Shown: positions 42,193 through 53,079 of the stretch, piece after piece
Position numbering within the stretch: the first letter of the stretch is position 1
How the letters are laid out: each line of letters opens with the position of its first letter
DNA from: Anastrepha obliqua
Lineage: Eukaryota; Arthropoda; Insecta; Diptera; Tephritidae
Direction of reading: 5' to 3'
Assembly: GCF_027943255.1 (NCBI RefSeq)
Contig: NC_072897.1
Location: 20,212,044-20,276,043, forward strand
DNA length: 64,000 nucleotides
The notes under the pieces: generated by a model
What the model was told of the DNA's origin: nothing
The model's input: the letters and a program-made list of their open reading frames with translations, nothing else
Databases searched by the model: none
Made by a program: the position numbers and the translations under genes

Positions 42193-43508
42193 CAGGGTGG
42201 CTGATGAATTTTGCTACATTAAGAAACTCAAATAACTTTTTTTTTAGTGTATGGAATTCATTTATTTTTTTTTTTTTCAAGTTGAAGGTCATTAAATTTT
42301 ATTAAATGTAGCTTAACTAGTTTTAAAAATAATTGAATTTAAATGCCCCCCATGCTCGTTGACACAAGTGCAGCATCTTAGTAAAAAGTTGTTCATTGCT
42401 GCTTTGAGAGTTGCGACAGGAATAGCCGCAATTGTTGCCCGAATGGATTGTTTTAGTTCATCCAAATTTGTTGGCTTTGTTTTATAAACTTCTTGTTTAC
42501 GTAAACCCCACAAGAAAAAGTCAGGTGCAGTAAGGTCAGGCGACCTGGGGGGCCAACGAAATTCGGAGTTTCTTGAAATCAGTTTATTGGGAAATTTTCG
42601 TCGCAATTCTGTCATAACAGTCTGGGCTATGTGAGACGTTGCCCCATCTTGTTGAAACCACACAGAGTTGAAAGGAATTCTCTTTCGGCGTGGTTCTGGA
42701 TAGAAAAATTCTTTCAGCATTTTCAAATAACGGTCTTCAGTAACCGTAACGGTGTGACCATTTTCTTCAAAAAAATAAGGTCCGACAATACACCGTGAAG
42801 AAACCGCACACCACACTGTCACGCGAAGAGGATGCAATTCCGTCTCGTGGAGTATCTGTGGGTTAGAAGTACTCCATATTCGACAATTTTGTTTGTTCAC
42901 ATTGCCGTTTAAATCGAAATGGGCCTCATCAGACATGAAAAGGCAGTTTAACATGTTTTGCTCTTCTTCCACCATTTGCAGGATCTTCTGGCAAAATTCC
43001 AAACGAATCGGCAAGTCTGCTGCATTCAGTTTGTTAACCATTTGAATTTTGTAGGGAAATAAGTCTAAATCTTTGTGCATTATTGTTTGCAAAGACTGTC
43101 GCCTGACACCAAGTTGAGCAGATAAGCTTCTTGTTGAAACCCTTGGATTGCTTTGTATAGCTGCAGCTACAGCAGCGATCGTTTCCTCCGTCCGAACTGG
43201 TGGGTTTCGATGATAAGGCCTTCTTGCGACTGTTCCTTGCTCAGCAAAATTATTCACCAGTCTTATTATGGTCCATCTGCTCGGGGGATCGCCGCCAAAC
43301 ATCCGCCTGTACTCTCTCTGTACCAAAACTACGGACTCCAGTGCGTGATAGCGGCGGACTATCCAAATTCTTGTTTGCGTGTCCCAGTTATCCATTTTAA
43401 TAAATTTTAAAGATCAATCTGCAAATTAAAACAAAAATGGAACAGATAACTTAAAAAGAAAAAAAGTTATTCAATTTTTTTTTGTAGTGGCTTTCATCAG
43501 CCACCCTG
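42193..43508 (-). mobile_element. Intact DD41D (rosa-type) mariner
   Basis: The 1316-bp element has terminal inverted repeats starting CAGGGTGGCTGATGAA on both ends and TA at each side (42191-42192, 43509-43510). It carries one uninterrupted transposase gene on the minus strand. The 41-residue spacing of the last two catalytic Asp residues matches the rosa group first found in a tephritid. Everything needed for a mobile element appears present. Confidence 0.9.
42313..43395 (-). CDS. DD41D mariner transposase
   Basis: The 360-residue protein, MDNWDTQTRIWIVRRYH to a stop at 42313. Two helix-turn-helix DNA-binding regions are expected in residues 1-110 (SRWTIIRLVNNFAEQG; STRSLSAQLGVRRQSL). The catalytic motifs are FMSDEAHFDLNG (Asp near 154), WFQQDGATSH (Asp near 250) and SPDLTAPDFFLWG (Asp near 292), with 41 residues between the last two. 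The protein catalyses cut-and-paste transposition at TA dinucleotides. No stop, frameshift or missing catalytic residue was seen. Expression was not assessed. Confidence 0.93.
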   Translation of the reverse strand: MDNWDTQTRIWIVRRYHALESVVLVQREYRRMFGGDPPSRWTIIRLVNNFAEQGTVARRPYHRNPPVRTEETIAAVAAAIQSNPRVSTRSLSAQLGVRRQSLQTIMHKDLDLFPYKIQMVNKLNAADLPIRLEFCQKILQMVEEEQNMLNCLFMSDEAHFDLNGNVNKQNCRIWSTSNPQILHETELHPLRVTVWCAVSSRCIVGPYFFEENGHTVTVTEDRYLKMLKEFFYPEPRRKRIPFNSVWFQQDGATSHIAQTVMTELRRKFPNKLISRNSEFRWPPRSPDLTAPDFFLWGLRKQEVYKTKPTNLDELKQSIRATIAAIPVATLKAAMNNFLLRCCTCVNEHGGHLNSIIFKTS

Positions 43509-43568
43509 TAGATGGTTTGCTCGTTAGGTATGGTGAAAAAAAAATGTTTTAGGGGAACTTTGGATTTT

Positions 43569-44291
43569 ACGTCATTCGCTTTGTGTTTCACAAAATTTAG
43601 CTTTGTGTAATGATAAATATCATACAAATCATCCAAGCCAATGCTCATACCATTGGTTTGTTTACGAATATGGTGAATATAAACGTGCAAGGCAGCGAAA
43701 TGGTGCTCGATTGGTACTGCGTAGTTAGCCAATTGTCAAAAGTGGTGTGTTTTAAATTAAATTTAGCTATATTTTGAGTTACACATAAGAGGTACATGTT
43801 CAAGAGCTAAATGTGAGTGTGTTACTACTGGCCCCTAGATTGGCTAAATCAAGATTGCCTTTTCAATTGGTCTGTGTATGTGACCCAACCATGTAGTACT
43901 TCAAGAGATTATTATCATAAATAAACTATTTTTATCCGTATTAAATTGCATCTCATTTCCGACGTTTTCATTTGAAAAATGTTTTATGTATAATATATTC
44001 GGCTCGTTTTCGGGTTGAAAACATCTTCTCTCCGGCAGAACCAACAAAGTCGAGTCCGATGGGAAACCAAAGAAATCTAAAGATCGGTTGTTTTCGGTTC
44101 TTACACTATCACAATTTAAAACCGCGCACTTTATTTAAATAAGATATCAACTTGAATTAAACAAAACAATTTGGTGCTTTGCACGTTTGTATTCACGGCA
44201 TTCGTAAACAAATCAATGGTATGAGCATTGGCTGTGATGATTTGTATCATTACACAAAGCTAAATTTTGCGAAACAAAAAGCGAATGACGT
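43569..44291 (+). mobile_element. Non-autonomous TIR element, copy 2
   Basis: ACGTCATTCGC at 43569 is mirrored by GCGAATGACGT ending at 44291. The inverted repeats run over 100 bp with small gaps and include GCTCATACCATTGGTTTGTT (43645) and its complement (44184-44227). The interior matches copy 1 (16864-18007) but lacks about 550 bp. No coding capacity, and no clear target duplication was identified. Confidence 0.7.
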
Positions 44292-44312
44292 CGGCATATC
44301 TGTCAAACTCGG

Positions 44313-45470
44313 TCCAATTGAGAAGTATCTTGATACACTCTGATCTGTAGGGAGCAGTGTGTGGCCGTGAGGATAAATTTGGCACAATGACAGTTGCGAA
44401 AAAAGTGGCGTTTGATTAAAAAAAAGCATTAGCCTCAATTTTGCTTTATGTAAAACCGTCTCAAATAAATTATATGAAGCACTTAACATGCCCCATGTTA
44501 GCGTGGATAAGTTCCGCGAAATACATTAGCCAAAAGGGCCTGCGCGAAAAATTTTATAACTTAAAAATCTACTGCATCTTAGTATGTCTAAGAGGGCTAC
44601 TGTTGCAAACCATCTGAATGAATTTTGTGGAATTCTGGGAGGTAATGCAGCAATTCAGGTGGACATTCCCGAAGAAATGTTAGTGATAGTATTTTTATGA
44701 AGCTTGCAGGCGCTATATCAAAAATTTGTGGTTCCAATGGAAACACGGGACGCAAGAAAGCAACAGTTTTGAACGATCTTGCTTGATGATGAATGTAAAC
44801 ATTTCTAAACGAAATGTGTCGTCGACGAACTCATGGTTCATGGACTGCGGCGCAACTTCGAATTTGTGCTGCAAACGCAGTTTTTTCAGAAACTACACGA
44901 ACGCTAATGAAAGAATACGGTTAGCAGATGGCTAGTGTGTTAACCCAGTAGGCCGAAGCGATGTCGATGTCGAGATCAGCGGTACAATTGTTACATTGAA
45001 AAATGTGTTGTATGCACCTGCTGTGCAAAGCAACATTATGTCTGTCAGATAAGCAATAGATAATGGGCATACATACAGTTACACCTGAGCGAGATTGTGT
45101 CGAAAACAAGAACAACAATAATTCCATGGTTTTGAAAGCATTGAATGAGAACGGACTATTCGGTTTTAATCATGACCAGAACAAATGTTTTAGTACAGTT
45201 GTGCCAAAGGATGCAAAGAGTAATGAATTTAAGTGGCACAATCGTTATGGACACGTAAACTTTAATTTCTTAAGAGACATGCCAAGAAATCAGTCGGAGT
45301 TTGGATTTAAGTTACGTTTAGAGTCCAATAAGTAGAATATCAATGTGTGCTTATTTATTTTAAAAAAACGGAAGCTTCGTATTTAAAGCAAAACGTTATA
45401 ATGAGACAGTTGACTGTACCCTACGCTCAGCAGCAGAATGGGCTAGCAGAACCTGCGGCTCTTTGGATGT
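44313..45470 (+). pseudogene. Copia-type retrotransposon relic B, uninterrupted
   Basis: The paralogue of relic A without nested insertions. It encodes gag fragments VANHLNEFCGILGG, IPEEMLVIVFL and KFVVPMETRD with stops. The segment 44726-44935 holds WFMDCGATSN, matching the protease DSGAT position as DCGAT. The stretch 45063-45335 holds HNRYGHVNFN of the pre-integrase region. It ends in an integrase-like QQNGLAE. Single CTGCT at 45018 and continuous sequence at 44425 show the empty sites of the insertions in copy A. Confidence 0.75.
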
Positions 45471-45890
45471 GAAGCTGCGGCTCTTTAGTTCATAGAAAAT
45501 ATTATTCATTTCATTCTATCTCTCAGCCACTTATACTCGCAATCATGCTTCTTCACAATAAAGTGCCATAGCTTTCAAAGGTAAGGTGTTGAAGCGTTTT
45601 GCTTTAAGTTTGAATGAAATAAATAAGCAGTCCCAGACAAGTAGCGGGTGACCAGCTAGGGTGTGGAAGGCCGTAGGGATGCAAATTATCAAAGCTTTAA
45701 ATAAGCATCTTGTTCCAATTTTTTCCGTTTGTCGTTTTTCAGGACTTTAAATTGAGGAGTCTCTCCAAGGACTATAAACCTAGGAATATGCAACGACAGC
45801 TGGCTTATCATTAGTGGCATGTATCAGGCATGAATGCAGATATGCAGGGGTATCTTATGGAACGGCACTTGACAGCGAAGTAGAAGGCAA
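45471..45890 (+). repeat. Right part of segmental-duplication copy B
   Basis: CTCTTTAGTTCATAGAAAAT through GACAGCGAAGTAG matches 26850-27086 plus 32964-33180, without the intervening Jockey LINE. No coding function was seen. Confidence 0.72.
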
Positions 45891-45989
45891 GAAGGGAAAC
45901 CACTACTTAACGAACTCCCTAGAAAAATCACAACAAGAATTATGACAGGTAACAACAATGATACACGGCCCTCAGTCTTTTGCATTAAG

Positions 45990-46670
45990 AGGGTGCTAAA
46001 AATTCCCGGAGGTAAAAAGCAAAAAAATTAAATATCGATACCTGGAATGTAAGAAGTTTATATGAAGCTGGAAAGCCAGTCAGTGTAATACAAATAATGA
46101 ACAGAAGTAGACATTTTAGGAGTTTGAGAAACGTAATGGCATAGCAATGGACTGTGCAATACTGAGAAGATGGAAATGAGACAAACAGCCTTAGTCTTTA
46201 TGGAAGAGGTACGCTAACTATCAATGGTTTTTTAATACACTGACTAGTGTAGATGTATTAATAATTAAAACCGAAGCTGAGGAGTTTACACTGATTCCCA
46301 CATATAAATATACTTGTAAGATAAGCTGAGTGGCAGAAAGAAAATAATAATATTATGACACTTTTCCTGGAAGATATTATTATTACTCCCGTTCTAATAA
46401 GTGATATGAATGCGCGATTTGGGGAACAACAACAACAACTCCAAGACTTGGTAGGGGGCGGTACTGGTTCGAAATAAGAAATTCAAAGGATAAGATAGAG
46501 AATGGTAGAGGTAAGATTTTGTTTTTTTTTGTAATGATTTCGGATTAGTTGTTTAAAAGGGGATCTCGAAGGAAATTTCACTTTCATCAGTCAAGTGGGA
46601 GAATCGACAATAGACTACTGTATCTTCTACTCAAATATGAACGAGACGGTATCAATAAAGCGGTCCGCGG
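45990..46670 (+). pseudogene. LINE endonuclease remnant (CR1/RTE-like)
   Basis: Frame-shifting + strand sequence encodes TWNVRSLYEAGKP-like, VDILGV, ISDMNARFGE and FTFISQVGESTIDYC segments. These are an apurinic-type endonuclease from its start to the SDH-preceding region. Many stops are present. The family name is uncertain because the RT part is fragmented. Confidence 0.6.
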
Positions 46671-46689
46671 ATGACATATGGCAAAAATA

Positions 46690-46857
46690 AATTTTTTGTT
46701 TTTTGGTAGGACTGTTATAAGCTTACATGGCAAATTTTAGCGTGATATGTCAGATAGTTTGTTTACTGTAAACAAGTCAAGCTCGAGCGTGTTTTTCGAA
46801 TTTAACGATGGAAATTCAAGTTGAACAAAGAATTTGTTTGAAATTTTGTTATTCCAA
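46690..46857 (+). pseudogene. Mariner 5' fragment fused to a LINE
   Basis: AT-rich leader followed by ATGGAAATTCAAGTTGAAC (46808), encoding MEIQVEQRICLKFCYSN, which resembles the transposase N-terminus of irritans-type mariners. The frame then runs without a break into LINE RT sequence, making a chance chimera. Confidence 0.55.
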
Positions 46858-47105
46858 CAGAAGCCCTAATTCTAATGACAAGAAAATTTTTTATGCACAT
46901 AACTTCCACGCCGACGATCTGCTTGAGGCCGTTTTTTCACCAGACGAAGTTAGATCTGTGCTTAACAAAGTTAAATTAAACAAAGCTCCAGGGATTGATA
47001 GAATTCCTTACGAGTTCTTGAAAAATGCTCCCGATACTTCCATTACGGCTATGGCAAGTGCTTACACAAATCTTTATGAAAAATGCAAAGTACAAAAGGG
47101 TTTTA
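46858..47105 (+). pseudogene. LINE reverse transcriptase N-terminal fragment
   Basis: Encodes FSPDEVRSVLNKVKLNKAPG, DRIPYEFLKNAP and TNLYEKCK, typical of RT motif 0-1 of CR1/I-type LINEs. It breaks off into R1-type leader sequence at about 47106. The palm of a similar LINE resumes at about 48991. Confidence 0.65.
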
Positions 47106-48990
47106 GAACCAGCGTAGTTTTCCTATCTTCAGCGGGTTGGGGGAAAGAATACATCCGCGTTACTGTATGCCTGTCGTAAGAGACGAATAAAATCTGGCAG
47201 GAGAGGCAGGGGTTCGGCTCGAATGCCTCATAGACTCCGAGTACCTCCAGCGGCAGGGCTGTAAAGCTCATCAGGATCGAGACCAGTAAGATCTTGATTT
47301 CGGTATACTGGAAAATATTATTAGATTAGGAAGTCTATGGGCTGGTGAAATTAGTATTCTATCACCTCCGCACAGGAGGGTCCCGTCCCGTTAAAACTCT
47401 GGCAAGCCTTCGGGTACGTTCCCTACACGTCACCATTAAGTTGGTGGTGCAGGCTCAGTTGAGAAATCCTGACTAGTTCAGGTCCTGGCTCTGAACTCTA
47501 TTGCCCATGAAGCGTAGAATCAACCCCCGCATGGCCTCCCTGCTCGCATAGATAACCATGGAGTCACTTAGGGAAACTGCACTTTCGTGTAAGGATAGCG
47601 GCCCGAAGTCGGGACTCAAAAGAATTTAAAAATGAATACAAATAGAAAACAAACCACCGAGCAAAAAAACATATGAAGTAATTAGAGATAGTCGAAATGA
47701 TAATGTGGATCCAAGAGCGGTCTTCAAGAAAAGTAGTTACTACTAAGGTACCCGCCGGCAAATCTTTAAAGCAGTTGGAAGCGGACAACCCGCACTGCAT
47801 TCAAAAATGTTAAAGCTGATAGCCGGGGACAGTAACATAAGCTTTCCGATGAAGAATGCCTCCAATACTGCCATTGGAGGGCTACAATCAGCGCAGTATA
47901 CGCCCACCAGCACTCTTGAAATGTCTCCTCGGCTCGAGCTAATAAAAAAACATGAGGAGGATGGAGAAAGATACGATCTGCCAATGTTAGTTGGTGATAA
48001 GGTCTATGCAGCAAGCGTACAGACGCCAAAAGAAGTAGCAAAAATTGCTTAGCTGCTGGATGTAACACTGAACTACAGACGTTCAATGAAAGCAGCAGAG
48101 GACGGAGGGGCGTTCTTGAGCTCCCCAAAAGAACACCGTCATTTAGCAAACAATAGATACTCCCACCTCGGCGACGACGAAACCGAAGCAAATAGCAACC
48201 AGTCCGGCTGCCCCTGAGAGTTGTAAGAAAGCCAGAGAAAATGGTCCCACAGGCAACAAAACAGGACCTCCTGAGAAAACGGATGAGGGCTGGTAGACAG
48301 TTACTAAGAGGGGCAACCAAACGAAGCCGAAGGATAAGCTAGCTGAGCCAAGCAAAAGGAGCAAGCCACGAACACAACGTAAAGTCAGAAGCTATTGTGA
48401 AAAGCCCGCAGAAGGCGATAGCTATGCAGATGTGGTGAAGGACTTGCGCGCGAAAATTACGACTGATGAGTCAGTCAAAGTAGGATCCGTCAGGAAATCG
48501 AAGGCTGGGGCCATACTTCTGGAGTTTGGCACGACCGCACTGACAACCTGTCAGGGTCAAGGAGATGCCCTCTAGCTAAGAAGTGATGAGAGTACTCCAG
48601 GCAAATATGCATAGAAGTCGCACAGCAGACGCCCTGCTCGAACAAATAGCTATCTAGAGGGAGGTAGGTGCGGTCATCATCAGCGAGCAGTACGGACGGA
48701 TTGCCAAGGGAACCTGGTTCGAGGACGGCCGCATTTCTGGCGGACCCAATTATGGTTTGAGGACCACGGCCTGGAACTCGCCAAACATAAAACCGAAGTC
48801 ATTCTTATGACACGAGGTCACATGCCACTCGAGGTCAACATGCAAATAGGCGACACGTCCTTAGTGACCCATAAAGTAGTCAAATACTAGGTATTCAACT
48901 TGACTGTAGGCTTACTTTCTGGGCCCAGATACGGCATGTGGCTACCAAAGCAGCGAAGGTCAAGGGGATGCTAAGTAGATTAATGGCAAA
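47106..48990 (+). pseudogene. R1-clade LINE relic (leader, ORF1, endonuclease and RT scraps)
   Basis: The leader (47106-47631) shares CGCATGGCCTCC with the R1 copies at 39280 and 54650. ORF1 starts MNTN at 47632 and is broken by stops, with open scraps such as 47807-48052. LQANMHRSRTADALLEQ and ISEQYGRIAKGTWFEDG near 48600-48740 are endonuclease motifs. The sequence jumps at about 48775 to RT C-terminal motifs (KTEVILMTRG, LTFWAQIRHVATKA-like). The 80 bp at 48907-48986 recur at 58268-58347. Confidence 0.68.
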
Positions 48991-49505
48991 CATCGCCTTG
49001 ATACAAAGACAGTTGTATGGAATAGCTCAAAAATTTCAGATGCATTCAAAACAAACTTAGGAGTCAAACAGGTTTGCTTATTGTCGCCAATACTATTTGC
49101 TCTTTACATAAAGGACTTACATGAAAGCTCCTCCCTGATCAAACATAGAAGGGAAAAATATTAGACTTCTAATGTATGCGGATGATATCATTTTGTTAGC
49201 GGATCACCCAGGCAAACTACAAGTGATGATTAATAGCCGCTACAAGTGATGATTAAAACCGCTCAAAGTCTCAAATAATGGTGTTCAGAAAAGGTGGGAA
49301 ATTCAGTAAAGAGGAGAAATGGTATTACGAGTATAGTAAGGAAGAAATACAGACTGTGTCTCGATATACTTACTTAGGAGTGGAAATAACACCTCAGATA
49401 AATTAAAAAAAACATGTTGAAAACAGAATAGCTGCAGCAAAAAATGGTATTAATGCTTCGTGGACTTGTCTTTTAAAAAAGAAAGAAATTTCAATTGAAG
49501 CTAAA
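48991..49505 (+). pseudogene. LINE reverse transcriptase palm fragment
   Basis: Encodes GVKQVCLLSPILFALYIKDL (usually GVKQGC), an MYADDIILLADH segment in a shifted frame, MVFRKGGKFSKEEKW, YTYLGVEITPQIN and ENRIAAAKNGINASW. These are RT motifs 4-7 of a CR1/RTE-like LINE, plausibly the same element as 45990-47105 now separated by the R1 relic. Confidence 0.68.
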
Positions 49506-49915
49506 TAGAAATTTGGCAGAAACGGTTCGTAAACCTCGATCATTTTTGGGTCTTCATGAAACACCTTGTCGGGCCGCAATACAGAAATTGGTGTAAAAAT
49601 TCGAGCTGTTGGGACAAGTTAGTGATGCGAAGAATAAAACCCGTGCACGTCGCTCAATAACAGCCGAAAATATTGCTGTTGTAGCGGAAAGTGTTGAAGA
49701 AGATCTGGGGCTAAGAAAATCCAAGAGATATTGTTAAAAAGCCTCTCTATCCTGAACGTGTCACTATTGGGTGCGGTTTATGGTCCGGCGGAGTCATTGG
49801 ACCTTACTTTTTCGAAAATGAAGCTGGAGCAACAGCTATCGAGAGATGATTAACGATGTTTTATGGCTGGAATTGGATGGTATTGATCTGGAAAACATTT
49901 ATTTTACTTTCCTTA
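49506..49915 (+). pseudogene. DD41D-type mariner relic with internal deletion
   Basis: Encodes LAETVRKPRSFLGLHE, an in-frame stop, KFELLGQVSDAKNKTRA and ENIAVVAESVEE. After a deletion it continues with ERVTIGCGLWSGGVIGPYFFE. It belongs to the same subfamily as 33190 and 63517, and the SDEAHF motif falls in the deletion. Confidence 0.72.
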
Positions 49916-49959
49916 CGATGCCCTTGAAGCGCCTCTACATGGCGCAATATGGGCCTTGT

Positions 49960-51440
49960 TCTCTACTGCGATGCTTATGCCCAGCATACAATCTGGGTAG
50001 CAGCAAATGCAATGAGCGGGATCTCGCCTGTTGGAGTTCATCGCTACCTTTTGCCTAAAGATACACAACAAGGGCAGACAGCCTTCGTTTGTAACTGCTA
50101 GAGGGCAGGAGGTGATTAATCTCACCTTATAAAATTCAAAACTTGGGTGGTCAGTCAAGAACTGTAGAGTCCTTGCCGAAGATTCGTGCTCGGGCCATTG
50201 CCGTCTAGAAACCCCAGAAAAACAGACTGACAGAAGTTTGGGGGGGCGTTGCGGGGCTTTGACGTGATGCCACCAATATGCGGTAAGACCAGGATATTGA
50301 GGTGGCTGTTGAGAAACTCCGCGCTGCCTCAATTGAGTGTTTTGGGACAGCCTGTCCAATTCGAGCTCTCCTTAATCGGACTCCCGTTCCGGGGCGGTAC
50401 CGAGAGCCCCAATCATTGAGGCATGAGTCGAGAAAGCTTTTAAACCGGGCCTTCAAGACTAATATTGCTGAGGAGGACTGGGAGATGAACCATAATGCTC
50501 AGAAGATGTACAAGAAGCTAATTCGGGAGTCGAAAAGGGCTTATTTCAAGGAATTCTGTGGCGGTATTGAATCTCTAAGTGACAAGGCGAAATTGGTTAA
50601 GATCCTAAAAAGGAATCCAACCGTAAAGCTGGGGTCACTTAGGTGATCTGATGGACAAACTTTCCAGATAATCAGGTAAGCATTGGCCGGCAACAGTTCT
50701 TACTGAAAGAAGCTGTTGGTAGAGCTGATACACCATGTCACCGTGACTGGTACGTTGCTAGATCTGTGGTGAATGAAGCTGCCATTCAATTAGCCATCGA
50801 ATCTGTTGGTAGCTATAAGTTCCCCGGACCAGATGGCAATTATCCTGTCATGCTGAAGGAAGGCATAGAGTCCGTGACTTCTTCCCTGCACACCTGGCTT
50901 TGGTCTATATACCACACTCTTGGAGAATGGTGAGGGTCGCCTTTATCACTAAGGTTGGAAGAGATGGCTACACCAGCTCCGAAAGCTTTAGGCCCATGAG
51001 CATGACCTCTTTCATGCTGAAAAGCCACGAACGGCTAGTGGAGTTGCATATGTGACAGAAGTCGCTGAAGGTTCACCCACTCTCTATATTTCAGCATGCC
51101 TATCAAAGAGATAAATCCTGCGATTCGGACTGCAAAACCTTATTGGTAGGATAGAGCTGGCCATCGGCAGGATATCTACTCTATGAGCATCTTTTTGGAT
51201 ATCGAGGGGGCTTTTGATAATACCACTTTCGACAGTATGTGCAGCTCTGCCAATAAGCATGGCGTAGTCCGGGCGCTACTGATTTGGATTCGTTTAAGGC
51301 TAGCTCAAAAAGTCGTCACGGTGCGGGCGGAGGAGGATCTGCTGGTGTTATCCGGGGTTAATAGAGACTGTCCCTAGGGTGGAGTGTTGTCTCCATTGCT
51401 CTTGAACACTGAAGGGTTCCTAGCTCACTTTGACGCTTAT
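49960..51440 (+). pseudogene. LOA-type LINE ORF2 relic
   Basis: Pieces run from the endonuclease end (GRQPSFVTARGQEVINLTL, DSCSGHCRL where SDHRH is expected) through a basic linker open at 50302-50646 (NHNAQKMYKKLIRESKRAYF) to the RT. The RT shows KFPGPDGNYPVMLKEG, RPISMTSF-like sequence in a shifted frame, FLDIEGAFDNTTFDSM, CP*GGVLSPLLL with a stop in the motif, and no YADD beyond. It is the same group as the intact LINE at 169-5595 but highly diverged and on the other strand. Confidence 0.72.
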
Positions 51441-52231
51441 TCCACTCCGCACATAAGTGGTGACGCCCCTTCCCTTGCAAGCGCAATGGTGTAGTGGATA
51501 GCAGAAATCGCAGAGTTTAGAAGAATCTGTTTCCGTAATAGAAGAAGGTACGTCAGAGTCAGATGAAACAGAGAAGCAGAGGCGTAAGCTTATGATTTCA
51601 GACAATCCCGAAAGATGCAAGCAACCACCGCCAGTAAGATGGCACATTGGGAGGAAATTCGAAGGGATCTAAATAGCCACCCTTGGGGTTTGGGCTTCAA
51701 AATTCTAACGGGGAAGCTAAACGCTAACCCCACATCTACACAGTGATGCTATTAACGAAATAGTGGACTGGCTGTTCCCCATGCACCCTATGCTGTACGG
51801 GGACCGAGACTCCCAAGGTGACGAGATGTTCCCCCTCTTCATGAGGAAGAGCTGAAAACCGCGGCAAGAAGCCTCGGAAGAAACAAAGCTCCAGGCCCAG
51901 ATGGCATCCCAACTTCAGCTCTCAAACTTCTATCTGAAAGGTTTACACTGTATACATTGCTCATAGCATCTTTCTCAATCTGTGGAAAATACAGAAACTG
52001 ACGTTGATCAGGCGACCCAGCGCAGCCGTCAGCCTGGCGTCCGCTTTGCTTGCTGGACAGCGCTGGGAAATTGCTTGAGAAACTACCACAGCGCAGGATT
52101 GCAGAGCGTAGACGCCACAGCTCGAACCGCATCACCGTCCTGGTAACGCTTGATGTACGAAACGCCTTTAACAGCTTACGATGGATAGACATTATAAAGG
52201 CACTACGAGTACGGTTTCGAATATCTGCTGA
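51441..52231 (+). pseudogene. R1-type LINE reverse transcriptase fragment
   Basis: Encodes WEEIRRDLNSHPWGLGFKI, EEELKTAARSLGRNKAPG, PDGIPTSALKLL, AWRPLCLLDSAGKLLEKL and VTLDVRNAFNSLRWIDIIKA, separated by stops and an internal deletion. It ends at a junction with the ORF1 fragment at 52232, so pieces are out of order. The YADD region is missing. Confidence 0.72.
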
Positions 52232-52742
52232 GTGTTAGAGGTTCACCGTGTGCCAATTAGTTGTGTGTCATTCCGGGTACGGAAGGTCGGTTCTCCTAAG
52301 CGTTGCTTCAAGTGCTGGGGATACGATCATATCGCTCAGAAATGCAAGTAGCAAATAGACAGATCGGGACTCTGTAGAAGATGTGGTCAGGAAGGCCACA
52401 AGGCGCTTACGTGCAAAAACCCTGAATAATGTGCACTGTACTGGGGGAAACATGCAGATGGCAGCTACAAATGTCCCCTAGCTAAAAAGGCGCCAAGAGA
52501 AGCCATCCAATGAGGGTTTCACAGCCAAATCTCAACCCCTGTCAGACTGCCCAAGAAATCTTCTAGCAGACCATGCAAGAGCACAAAGTATGAAAGATAC
52601 TACACTTATATCCGAGCAATACAAAAACATTGATGGTTATTTCTGGACGTCGGATAGTTCAAACAAGTAGGCGATTTCGACAATGGACGTATTAAGCCAC
52701 AGAGCTAAATGGTGACTGCTAAACACGGCTTTACATGGGTTA
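52232..52742 (+). repeat. Duplicated R1 ORF1 end / ORF2 start, copy of 55943-56458
   Basis: Close match to 55943-56458. Encodes the zinc-knuckle region CFKCWGYDHIAQKCK (in shifted frame), CRRCGQEGHKALTC and the ORF2 start. A TAG directly after the first knuckle and a second TAG before GDFDNG-like sequence (CAAGTAGGCG) occur in both copies, so a defective copy was duplicated. Confidence 0.82.
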
Positions 52743-53075
52743 AGATGAAATGCATCTATTTCTTCAGTTGTCATGCTCCACCGAGCCTCACCGCAGAAGA
52801 ATATGAACGAATGCTGACAGACTTGATATTTGAGGCACGTGCCGATTTCAATGCCTGGTCTAATACCTGGGGAAGTACGCGTACGAACAGATGTGAGACT
52901 ATTTGACTTGGAATTGCTGAATGTGCCTGGTGAATGCACTTTTCAAACCAAAAGAGGATGCTCAATCGTGGATCTTGCCTTCGCCCATAGCGCTATAGCG
53001 CGTAACGCAACATGGACTGTACATTTATACGTACAGCGATCGTAAGGCAATAACCATCGATTTACTAATTGGCGT
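52690..53075 (+). pseudogene. R1-type LINE endonuclease remnant
   Basis: Encodes MKCIYFFSCHAPPSLTAEE, LIFEARADFNAWSNTWGS with a short deletion before DFNAW, LELLNVPGECTFQTKRG and SIVDLAFAHSAIARNATW, up to a degenerate SDHKA position (SDRKAIT). Stops and frame changes occur near 52905 and 53040. Confidence 0.72.
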
Positions 53076-53079
53076 AGAA

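Noticed and set aside
42059..42292. 77-codon minus-strand ORF spanning the left end of the DD41D mariner
   Set aside because: It crosses the transposon boundary and has no recognisable domain, so it is a chance frame.
50840..51028. Minus-strand ORFs in the LOA/R1 relic region (also 49913-50456, 51420-51647, 51839-52192)
   Set aside because: They are opposite-strand shadows of decayed + strand LINE coding sequence with no independent similarity.
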